A DNA stretch of 46,852 bases from Desulfobacterales bacterium. GTDB taxonomy: Bacteria; Desulfobacterota; Desulfobacteria; Desulfobacterales; JAFDCJ01. Positions 28,855-36,017 of this stretch are shown here, piece by piece. The stretch is from contig JASJCE010000015.1 of assembly GCA_030066155.1 (NCBI GenBank), positions 1 through 46,852 on the forward strand, given 5' to 3'. Every line of letters begins with the position of its first letter. The first letter of the stretch is position 1. Made by a program: the position numbers and the translations under genes. The notes below the pieces were generated by a model. The model worked only from the letters and a program-made list of their open reading frames with translations, did no database searches and was not told the origin of the DNA.

Positions 28855-28894
28855 CTGGCCGTCGGCGGTTTATCCGCCTGGGTAGGGCGGCCAG
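28855..28894. terminator. Branched hairpin between convergent genes
   Basis: An outer stem CTGGCC (28855-28860) / GGCCAG (28889-28894) encloses GGCGG-TTTAT-CCGCC (28864-28878). It lies 40 bases after the activator gene stop and could end transcription from either side. T-runs are short. Confidence 0.4.
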
Positions 28895-28915
28895 TTTGAT
28901 AAAAAAACTAATGAA

Positions 28916-29071
28916 CGCCCAACGTCGAACATCCAACGTCCAACGTCGAATGAATGAAATCTGTCTTTTTTAAAAGATCGAGCGAAGCCTCCGGCTCGAA
29001 GGGGTTTTAGCGCCTACGCCTCGGAGAGCGACTTCCACCATTCGTCATTCTTCAATCGTCATTCGTCATTC
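28916..29071. repeat. Word repeats CCAACGTCGAA and ATTCGTCATTC
   Basis: Tandem degenerate words CAACGTCGAAC/CATCCAACGTC at 28916-28952 and ATTCGTCATTC/TTCAATCGTC at 29039-29071, the second running into the end of the DUF3786 gene. Confidence 0.6.
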
Positions 29072-29890
29072 CGGGCTTTCCACCTCCGGAAAGCCGTGCC
29101 GCAGGGCGAGTTTATCAAGCATCTGGCTAAGACCGGCCCCCAGGGTAAATACCGATCCAATGGTGAGGTTTTTGTCGGCCGTATCGTCAAAGAAAAGATT
29201 TAAATCCGATTCCATGCCGTCTTCGGGGCGCCAATAACATATCATTATGGGGACCTTCGGCAGCGGATGCACGACGACGGAGATATCGGACTCAAATTGC
29301 TGTTCCACCTGTTTTCCACCAAAAATACGAACCAGGTCGTCAAATAAGTCGGTATATATGTCAGCCACCCGTTTCATGGGTTCCTCACAACGCTTGTGGA
29401 AAAGCGGGTAGCGTTCCTTGCCGTCCTTTAATTCCCGAAAAGACACCCAGCGTGCCGATGGATTCAATCCCTCCCCGCTGCAGATGTAATCGATAACGGG
29501 AATCGCCACCCACGGGTTAATATGAATATCCGAAGATAGATTGCCCTGATTATCGACACTAAAATTTTTACCAAGAACCTTCAGGGTCAGCTTTCCGACC
29601 GAATAAACGGCACCGACCCGTTCGGCCGCCGCGGCCAGATCAATGCTGCCAATCTCCCTTTTGAGCGATTCAAGGTATTCGTCTCCATTCTGATCCAGAG
29701 CTTTTCGAATTTCGCTTGCATCCGAGAATTGTTCGATGACAGTCAGATCCAGTTTCGGACACGCCTTTATCTGTCTTCTTCCCTGGTAAACAGCGCCGGC
29801 GAATGCCAGGCAGGTCATCTCGCCACATTCCCGGCAATTCGATTTATCGAGCTGGATGAATATCTCCATTGCATTTTTAGGTCGCGGCAT
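29066..29890 (-). CDS. Fe-S cluster motif protein with DUF3786 domain
   Basis: 274 residues. The N-terminal C19-x2-C22-x4-C27-x16-C44 (NCRECGEMTCLAFAGAVYQG ... ACP) is the [4Fe-4S] motif type seen at the start of corrinoid Fe-S proteins of the acetyl-CoA pathway. The rest matches the DUF3786 layout (PWVAIPVIDYICSGEG; LPKVPIMICYWRPEDGMESD; FTLGAGLSQML). Function unproven; a link to corrinoid or one-carbon metabolism is inference from the cysteine motif. GGGAGTGACGC precedes the ATG at 29890. Cytoplasmic. Confidence 0.82.
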   Translation of the reverse strand: MPRPKNAMEIFIQLDKSNCRECGEMTCLAFAGAVYQGRRQIKACPKLDLTVIEQFSDASEIRKALDQNGDEYLESLKREIGSIDLAAAAERVGAVYSVGKLTLKVLGKNFSVDNQGNLSSDIHINPWVAIPVIDYICSGEGLNPSARWVSFRELKDGKERYPLFHKRCEEPMKRVADIYTDLFDDLVRIFGGKQVEQQFESDISVVVHPLPKVPIMICYWRPEDGMESDLNLFFDDTADKNLTIGSVFTLGAGLSQMLDKLALRHGFPEVESPE

Positions 29891-30042
29891 GCGTCACTCC
29901 CCATATCCCCGGATATTCGAAGCGGTTTCATCGTCCTCGCGTTATGCACGTCCTCGAAGATTGCCGGGGTTTATCTCGGACCTGTCTCTGATCAATAGAT
30001 TTGCGATTCCGAATCGACGTATTGACGGATGGGCACCATCGG

Positions 30043-30897
30043 TTATTGTGATTCCTTGAGCCGAAGTTCGATGATGAGAACTTGATTGTTGCGCATCAAT
30101 TTCACCCTTAAATTATCATCACCTTCCTTCATAAGGTCTTGAGCGGTTTTCACATCCGGGAGTTCCTGTCCGTCGATCTCAATCAGAATATCGCCAACCT
30201 GTATGCCATCTTTATCGGCCTGACTGCCGGGGCGTACGGCAGACACCATCACGCCCTGCCTCGATTTCAAGGACATATATCGGGCCAGCTCCGGTGAGAT
30301 CTCCTGAATATTCAGACCATAATTTTTCCCGATTTCCTCGGGAACGCCTTCCCTTGGATCTTCCACCGGAATCGACATGATTTCAAATAGGCTCCGGTCC
30401 AGGTATATGGGTGCATTGAACTTTAAAGCCATCACAATGGAATCACTGGGTCTGGCATCGACCTCGATCAGATCGTTATTTTTCTTGATAACCAGGGTCG
30501 CATAAAACACATTGTCCTTGATATGCGTTATCAGAACCCGGCTCACCGTTCCATCCAGTCTGTCAACGATCCCGGCCAGCAAATCGTGGGTCAACGGCCG
30601 GAAATTATCCGTTCCCTGCAGCTCCATGTGGATGGCACGTGCCTCGGAAAGTCCGATCCAGATTGGAAAAACCCGCTGCTGATCAGGATCAGCCAGTGTC
30701 ACCACAGGTTGCTGGCTGGCGGGATCGACACTCAGACGGTAAACACTGACCCGGATAAATGAATCTTCATCCGGAACAGCGGCAGCCCGGGGGGTTCCGT
30801 CTGCCGTATCCGCCTGAGAACAGGTCGAGACCGCCAGCAGGATAACAAGAATGGATAAAAATGAGGCTGTTTTATAATGACAGAATTTGAAACTCAT
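30043..30897 (-). CDS. Exported bifunctional-nuclease (BFN/DUF151) domain fused to a PDZ domain
   Basis: 284 residues. Signal peptide 1-31; C27 is in a poor lipobox (AVSTC), so lipidation is doubtful. Residues about 44-180 form a BFN/DUF151 domain (VFPIWIGLSEARAIHMELQG ... LIEVDARPSDSIVMALKFNA). Residues about 190-284 form a PDZ domain (GVMVSAVRPGSQADKDGIQV then GDILIEIDGQELP). BFN domains are normally cytoplasmic and found alone or with UVR domains; an exported BFN-PDZ fusion suggests a peptide- or envelope-related role. Nuclease activity should not be assumed. No strong ribosome site. Confidence 0.85.
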   Translation of the reverse strand: MSFKFCHYKTASFLSILVILLAVSTCSQADTADGTPRAAAVPDEDSFIRVSVYRLSVDPASQQPVVTLADPDQQRVFPIWIGLSEARAIHMELQGTDNFRPLTHDLLAGIVDRLDGTVSRVLITHIKDNVFYATLVIKKNNDLIEVDARPSDSIVMALKFNAPIYLDRSLFEIMSIPVEDPREGVPEEIGKNYGLNIQEISPELARYMSLKSRQGVMVSAVRPGSQADKDGIQVGDILIEIDGQELPDVKTAQDLMKEGDDNLRVKLMRNNQVLIIELRLKESQ

Positions 30898-31048
30898 GTA
30901 TGGTGGGATATCAAAAAAAAAGGCATCCGGTCAAACCAAAAAGGATAAGCGGATGCCCGACAACAGGCAGGATTTAACGGCTAATGCTTAAGTTATCGTA
31001 ATTATATAATATTCGGTAATGGAGCAGCCGGCTTCGGTCCACCCCACA

Positions 31049-31088
31049 GGGGTGATGTCTACCAATCGGCCACCAATGGAATAATGGA
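31049..31088 (+). repeat. 40-bp direct repeat, left copy (flanks the PA2779-like gene)
   Basis: Starts GGGGTGATGTCTACCA, ends CCAATGGAATAATGGA. About 34 of 40 bases match the copy at 31815-31854 by eye. Confidence 0.75.
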
Positions 31089-31157
31089 CAGGAATAAAGC
31101 CGAATCATAATCTAAATCAACAACAGATCAGTGATTCCGTGCCACCACATGCCTGCG

Positions 31158-31532
31158 TTAAATCAGCCTAATGATCACCAGCACCAGAATGACGATCACC
31201 AGAACGGCAATTACAAAGCCCAGAAAATCACCTCCCGCGGGAAGCTGTTCAATTTGATCGGCCAGCTGAATGACCTCGGCGTCAGTCAGGCTGTCCAGTC
31301 GCGCATTCGCCTCCAGAGGATCTACACCCTGTGAAACAATCGCCGATCTGACATCCTCGCGGGCCATAAATTGCCGAACAGTCTCCCGGGCTTCCAGGCT
31401 GCGGCTCATATCCAAAATGGTTTCCGTCTCAACTAACGCGGCGACTGCTGACTGCGGCGGGACCGATAGCAGAATGGTTAGGGCGATCATTAAAAAGGCA
31501 ATGGGTTGAACTTTTCTGCGCAATAGGTACAT
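31158..31532 (-). CDS. PA2779-family small envelope protein
   Basis: 124 residues from the ATG at 31532 (GGAGGAAG directly upstream, rather tight spacing; an ATG at 31562 without ribosome site is the alternative). Signal segment MYLLRRKVQPIAFLMIALTI ending near SAVAA. The middle has LVETETILDMSRSLEARETV, QGVDPLEANARLDSLTDAEV and LADQIEQLPAGG, which is the PA2779-family pattern, and a very hydrophobic C-terminal helix (FLGFVIAVLVIVILVLVIIR) that probably anchors it in the inner membrane. The PA2778-type peptidase often next to this family is absent here. Function unknown. Confidence 0.82.
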   Translation of the reverse strand: MYLLRRKVQPIAFLMIALTILLSVPPQSAVAALVETETILDMSRSLEARETVRQFMAREDVRSAIVSQGVDPLEANARLDSLTDAEVIQLADQIEQLPAGGDFLGFVIAVLVIVILVLVIIRLI

Positions 31533-31883
31533 CTTCTTCCTCCAAGTAAAACGGTTAGCCATTGAGCCGGATAGTGGCTCAATTAAGTAAATTCTCCACC
31601 TTTAAAAATTGATTGGTCATTTGTCCGTATCGGGAATCAAAGCCTAAAACTTGACAGGAAATAATACGGCGAATTACTTATAATCAAATCACAGTTGGGA
31701 CAAAATATCAACTGCTGCTTTATAAGTTATTGATATAAAATAAGATACGGCCGAGCGGACCCGACTTCGGTTTTACTCCAGCTTCCGGCTCGTAGAGCCT
31801 ACAGCTCGGAGAGAGGGGTGATCTCTACAACTCGGTCTCCAATGGATTAATGGAATTCTCTCGATAGGAGGTCGTCCGGGATA
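31533..31883. other. Spacer upstream of the PA2779-like gene
   Basis: No gene. It is AT-rich near the gene, then holds a GCTTCCGGCTCGTAGAGCC stretch (about 31780-31800) and the right copy of the 40-bp direct repeat. No promoter is convincing. Confidence 0.5.
31815..31854 (+). repeat. 40-bp direct repeat, right copy
   Basis: Starts GGGGTGATCTCTACAA, ends CCAATGGATTAATGGA. Same orientation as the copy at 31049-31088. Confidence 0.75.
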
Positions 31884-32360
31884 TTATTTCAGAAGCTGGA
31901 TAAATTTCTCGTCGAGGTAGGTCTCGGGGCGTCGGCCGTGTACGCGTTCAATGATTTGCCCCTCCTTTATGAGCAGCATCATGGGTATGGCGAACAGTGA
32001 AAACTTTTCGATGGCTTTTTCACCATACCAATAGACCGGAAATTCGATCTTCAGCCCGTTGATGACGGGCTGGATCGCCTGCGGTCCTTCCAGGTCTATA
32101 CTGATCCCAATAATCTTGAGATTTCGGTGCTTAAACTTTTTGTATAGCTTGTTCATGGTAGGCAACTCGTCGATACAGGGCGCGCACCATGCCGCCATGA
32201 AAACGACGGCCAGAGGATTATTTCGGTTGCCGAGCCGTGCATCCAGCGCAGACTCTTCGATTTTCTCGACCTGGTTCGCACCCCTGGCGGGAAAAACGCT
32301 CGAAGCGAAACCGGCGAGTACCATAAATATCGCCACAAAACCGTATTTGGCCAACCTCAT
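31884..32360 (-). CDS. TlpA-like exported thioredoxin-fold protein
   Basis: 158 residues. Signal peptide or N-terminal anchor 1-28 (MRLAKYGFVAIFMVLAGFAS...). The thioredoxin fold has active site AAWC59-AP-C62 with following DELPTMNKLYKKF, and the cis-Pro loop FAIPMMLLIKEG, as in TlpA/ResA proteins. It is expected to reduce disulfides of periplasmic proteins, for example apocytochromes c. AGGAAAAATTAC precedes the ATG. It is the last of three neighbouring thioredoxin-fold genes on this strand and might be kept reduced by DsbD. Confidence 0.9.
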   Translation of the reverse strand: MRLAKYGFVAIFMVLAGFASSVFPARGANQVEKIEESALDARLGNRNNPLAVVFMAAWCAPCIDELPTMNKLYKKFKHRNLKIIGISIDLEGPQAIQPVINGLKIEFPVYWYGEKAIEKFSLFAIPMMLLIKEGQIIERVHGRRPETYLDEKFIQLLK

Positions 32361-32411
32361 GTAATTTTTCCTATATTATCGTTGGCAATTATGAAAAGAT
32401 TACGCGTTAAG

Positions 32412-32466
32412 CACGCAAATAGGGGCATAGGGCATTGAGCATAGGGCATAGGGCATGGAGCATAGA
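32412..32466. repeat. GGGCATAGGGCAT word repeat
   Basis: About six degenerate copies of a GGCATAG/GAGCATAG word in tandem, between tlpA-like and peroxiredoxin genes. The same words appear near 38660-38760. Confidence 0.7.
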
Positions 32467-32587
32467 AGTTTCCATTCTAAAACGCGTAATCCGTGACCGA
32501 CCCATCGATTTCGGATTTTGGATTGCGGAATTCGGATTGAAGCAATGGACCACCTCTACCGGGATTGATCCGCAATCGCCAATCTAA

Positions 32588-33196
32588 TTACTCTCTATTT
32601 TTATTGGTCTTGAGAAGTCCTATTTCACAGGATTCAAGATCGGGACGCTTGTTGATGTCATTGACCTGGATATCGCGAATAATGCCTTTTTTATCAATGT
32701 AAAAGAGTGCTCTTTCAGACACCCCCTCGGATCGCAGCACGCCGTACTGCTCAGCAACCTGGCCATGGGGCCAGAAGTCAGACAAAACCGGAAACCAGAG
32801 CTCACCCATCTGACGGGTCCAGGCATACAATGTCGGAATATTGTCGACGGTTATGCCGAGCAGAATGGCATCGTTCATATCAAACAAGTCTTTGACGATG
32901 TTATAGCCCGGCCACTGGTCGGAACAGACCGGTGTCCAGGCGGCAGGCACAAAAGAAAGCACTACATTCTTTTTCCCGCGGTACTGACTCAGTGTAACTT
33001 TTCCGCCCGATACAGCTGGCAGCGTGAAGTCAGGTGCCGAGTCACCGATTTTAACTTTTAATTTGCTGTCGATCGGCTTTAGCTTCCCCGGATTGTAAAT
33101 GTTATTCTTGTAAGCCGCTGAAGCGGCCATAACAGTAGCGGTTATCACAATCGACCACATACCGATCAAGAAAATAGAAAAGATACGTGTTTTCAT
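32588..33196 (-). CDS. Exported peroxiredoxin-like protein (AhpC/TSA family)
   Basis: 202 residues. Signal peptide 1-28. The mature part has the AhpC/TSA start KIGDSAPDFTLPAVSGGKVT and the peroxidatic motif PAAWTPVC91, with Thr and Cys in the places expected for reducing peroxides. YGVLRSEGVSERALFYIDKK is typical of the family's C-half. A second cysteine (ESC near residue 193) may be the resolving residue. GAGGG sits five bases before the ATG. An envelope location is unusual for this family and fits detoxification in a strict anaerobe. The reductant is unknown; the neighbouring selenothioredoxin is a candidate. Confidence 0.87.
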   Translation of the reverse strand: MKTRIFSIFLIGMWSIVITATVMAASAAYKNNIYNPGKLKPIDSKLKVKIGDSAPDFTLPAVSGGKVTLSQYRGKKNVVLSFVPAAWTPVCSDQWPGYNIVKDLFDMNDAILLGITVDNIPTLYAWTRQMGELWFPVLSDFWPHGQVAEQYGVLRSEGVSERALFYIDKKGIIRDIQVNDINKRPDLESCEIGLLKTNKNRE

Positions 33197-33244
33197 GAAT
33201 ACCCTCAGGACTAATGACGAATGTCGATTGTCGAATGAAGAATT

Positions 33245-33820
33245 TTAAATCAACCCCGAATCCTTCAGGAGTTTTTTCATTAATTCATCAGCATCATCGG
33301 CCCCGCCGAGCCTGGAATAATACACTTCGTAAGATCCGTCCGGCGACATGCGAATACCGATAAAATAGGGAGTCCGGACCTCGCCCAGCTTCTTATGAAT
33401 GTTGTAATCGCCGTCCGGAAAGAGGGGAAACGGGATATTGTAGACTTTTTTAAAGTAACCGACCTCATAGGCCGAATTGCCGACCCCAATCCCGATCAAT
33501 TTAACCTTGCCTTTCAGTTTCTCGTCACTTTCAATTTTCCGAAACATCGCATTGATAGAAGGAGCCTCCTTCTGACAGAACGGTCAGTACATACTGAAAA
33601 TTTCAATCAACACGACCTCGGCCCTGATCTCGGGGATGGCGAAAGTTTGCCTGCCGTCAACTCCTAAGTAAAGCTGATGTTCAGTGTCTTTGGGAACTTC
33701 GAGCCGGAAGTCGGGCAGCTGGCCTCCTACCGCGGGAGGTTGGGCCGCTGAATCAGCCGGAGCACCGGACAGACCCAGCAGCATTGCCGTCGTAGCAAGG
33801 ATTGTTGCACATATTCTCAT
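33245..33820 (-). CDS. Selenoprotein: exported thioredoxin-fold protein with U-P-F-C active site
   Basis: 191 residues read through an in-frame TGA at 33584-33586 (Sec79). Two separate ORFs (33584-33886 and 33245-33547) are in the same frame and are joined by 12 sense codons. The joined sequence reads [23 protein letters not shown], so Sec replaces the first Cys of a CPxC-type redox site (C82 is the second). A signal peptide lies at residues 1-27 ([20 protein letters not shown]) and the rest, with [20 protein letters not shown] and [20 protein letters not shown], fits a TlpA/redoxin fold. A 7-bp hairpin starts 10 bases after the UGA. The ATG at 33820 was chosen for the signal peptide and a GGAG upstream. 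It precedes the peroxiredoxin by 48 bases, so it may act as its reductant. Confidence 0.85.
33557..33586 (-). promoter_or_regulatory. UGA (Sec) codon and SECIS-like hairpin of the selenothioredoxin
   Basis: On the minus strand the UGA (33586-33584) is followed after 10 bases by AGAAGGA-GGC-TCCTTCT (33573-33557), a perfect 7-bp stem with a G in the loop. The apical loop is 17 bases past the UGA, within the spacing known for bacterial SECIS elements. Confidence 0.75.
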
Positions 33821-34349
33821 CTTTCGAAACTCCGCTTGTTGCGATATTTTTGCTAATAACCTCAAGTGACATGTAATATAGGTCAATTACCGATAGGGGT
33901 CAAATAATTACGCCGCGCACGCTTTCGCTGTTCTGTTTGAGTCGATTTGCGTATCACGAATCAGATCGAGCGTGCATTACCCTGCCCACACTTGCCGACC
34001 ATCTGTAAAATTTTGTTTCGAACTTCCATGATCAGCCGCCGGTTTGCATAGTATGAATGATATAGGTTATACCTCCATCCGGGAGTCATTGAGAATGGAT
34101 TAAATCGTAAACGATCTGAGCGGCCTGTGAAGGAAGTGAAAAAAGTGCTTTTAAACGGACTCTTACTCTGCTAAGTTCAGGGCGTTTTATCCGGGGCAAC
34201 ATTGAAAAGTGAAAGATCAAGAGTGGTTTCAATCTTTAGGTCGTTTCTGACTGGCTGTCGGCAGCTGATCGATGCCAGTCAGGGATTTACAGCTATCCAC
34301 CCATAACATCATTTACCTCAAGTCATCCAAAGATTTAGGGAAGGGGCTT
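33821..34349. other. Divergent spacer between the selenothioredoxin and nhaD
   Basis: No gene is supported. It should hold both promoters, but none is convincing. The only structured element is the hairpin at 34247-34282. Confidence 0.4.
34247..34282 (+). promoter_or_regulatory. Hairpin in the nhaD leader
   Basis: CTGACTGGC (34247-34255) and GCCAGTCAG (34274-34282) pair perfectly over 9 bp around an 18-base loop, 67 bases before the nhaD ATG. There is no T-run. Could be a cis-regulatory leader; function unknown. Confidence 0.4.
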
Positions 34350-35888
34350 ATGACACGGATGAGAATCTCTGCGACGACGCTGGTGTTGGTAATCCTGGCA
34401 TTTTCTGTATCGGTATTCGCCTCCGAGAACAACCCCATCAACGAGCCGGCACTGAAGCCGGTTTCAGAAGATCATCTAATCGCATCACTAGACGACGAAT
34501 CAGCCCCGCACGGCCAAACAGATGGGCACCATGGCGGCGGGCACGCGGAATTGGGGAAAATTCTTCCGCTCTGGAGCTGTATCCCGTTTGCCGGCATGCT
34601 CCTTTCAATTGCCCTGTGTCCGCTGCTCATGCCGAGTTTCTGGCACCATCACTTCGGTAAAATATCTGCCTTCTGGGCCGCAATTCTCGGCATCCCCTTT
34701 TTAATTATATTTAGAGGTGATGCGCTGTATGAAATTCTTCACATCATCCTGGCCGATTATGTCCCGTTCATCATCCTTCTGTGGTCCCTGTACACGGTAT
34801 CCGGCGGCATCCTGCTGCGCGGCAACCTGCGGGGAACACCGGTTGTCAATCTGACTATGCTGACAATTGGAACGGTCCTGGCTTCCTGGATGGGTACCAC
34901 CGGCGCCGCCATGTTGCTGATCCGCCCTTTCCTGCGAGCCAATAACTTCAGAAAAAACAGGACCTTCATGGTGGTGTTCTTCATATTTTTAGTAGCAAAC
35001 GTCGGTGGTTCATTGACACCCCTGGGGGACCCGCCCCTTTTTCTCGGATTTCTGCATGGCGTATCGTTCTTCTGGACGTTCAATATTCTGCCCCATATGC
35101 TGACGGTTGTTGTCCTGCTGCTGGGGATTTACTATTTTCTTGACAGCTATTACTATCGCAAGGAAGGCGTATCCCCGCCCGTAGAAGAAGGTGCAGACCA
35201 GCCTCTAAAACTGGAGGGTATTCACAATTTTTTATTCTTAGCCGGCGTGGTCGGCGCCGTACTGATGAGCGGCATTGTTGATTGGGGTGAAATCAACACC
35301 TTCGGGGTACATCGTGCCGTGCAGGACTGGGTGCGTGATGCCATTTTGATTATCATGGGGATTTTGTCCCTCGTAACGACCAATATCCGGTTGCGCGAGG
35401 ATAATGACTTTACCTGGTTTCCGATAATAGAGGTGGCCTATCTGTTCATCGGAATCTTTATCACGATGATACCCTGTTTGCTGATATTGAAGGCAGGCTC
35501 CCAGGGCGCCCTGGCCTTCCTGATAAATGGGGTAACCCAGCCGTATCACTATTTCTGGGTTACCGGGACTCTATCGGCCTTTTTGGACAATGCACCGACC
35601 TATCTGACGTTTTTCAATACCGCACTGGGCAGCTTTTATACCGGTATGACAGAGGCCCAGGCAGTGCCGCTGCTAATGACGGAAAGCGCCATCTACCTCA
35701 AAGCCATTTCCGCCGGAGCTGTATTCTTCGGGGCTTGCAGCTACATCGGCAACGCACCGAACTTTATGGTTCGATCCATCTCGGAAGAGGCCGGCACGCC
35801 CATGCCCAGTTTTTTCGGGTATCTGATACGATATTCGTTGGTATTTCTGGTACCGATCTTTGTTGTGGTGAATCTAATTTTCTTCTAA
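34350..35888 (+). CDS. nhaD: NhaD-type Na+/H+ antiporter
   Basis: 512 residues from the ATG at 34350 (AAGGGGCTT upstream). It has a signal-like first helix, a His-rich periplasmic or loop stretch (HGQTDGHHGGGHAELG, about residues 60-75) and then about eleven membrane helices. The stretches MGTTGAAMLLIRPFLRANNF, NVGGSLTPLGDPPLFLGFLH and LDNAPTYLTFFN are hallmarks of NhaD and the wider ion-transporter superfamily. It exchanges Na+ for H+ across the inner membrane. The His-rich segment may sense pH or bind metal; this is speculative. A Na+ role fits the Na+-type ATP synthase c subunit at 45319. Confidence 0.88.
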   Translation: MTRMRISATTLVLVILAFSVSVFASENNPINEPALKPVSEDHLIASLDDESAPHGQTDGHHGGGHAELGKILPLWSCIPFAGMLLSIALCPLLMPSFWHHHFGKISAFWAAILGIPFLIIFRGDALYEILHIILADYVPFIILLWSLYTVSGGILLRGNLRGTPVVNLTMLTIGTVLASWMGTTGAAMLLIRPFLRANNFRKNRTFMVVFFIFLVANVGGSLTPLGDPPLFLGFLHGVSFFWTFNILPHMLTVVVLLLGIYYFLDSYYYRKEGVSPPVEEGADQPLKLEGIHNFLFLAGVVGAVLMSGIVDWGEINTFGVHRAVQDWVRDAILIIMGILSLVTTNIRLREDNDFTWFPIIEVAYLFIGIFITMIPCLLILKAGSQGALAFLINGVTQPYHYFWVTGTLSAFLDNAPTYLTFFNTALGSFYTGMTEAQAVPLLMTESAIYLKAISAGAVFFGACSYIGNAPNFMVRSISEEAGTPMPSFFGYLIRYSLVFLVPIFVVVNLIFF

Positions 35889-36017
35889 AAATACACAGCA
35901 TCATTTTTTTGAGCCCTTGTCCCTATCGACAATTTGAGGTACTCGTTGGGAGGTGGTTTTGAAACTCATTTATTCGGTGTATGTTAAAAAAATGATTTAT
36001 GTATGGAGTGATTTTGC

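Noticed and set aside
33548-33586. Broken thioredoxin-like pseudogene
   Set aside because: The two halves are in the same frame, the stop is TGA, it falls at the first redox position (U-P-F-C) and a hairpin follows. A selenoprotein is the better reading.
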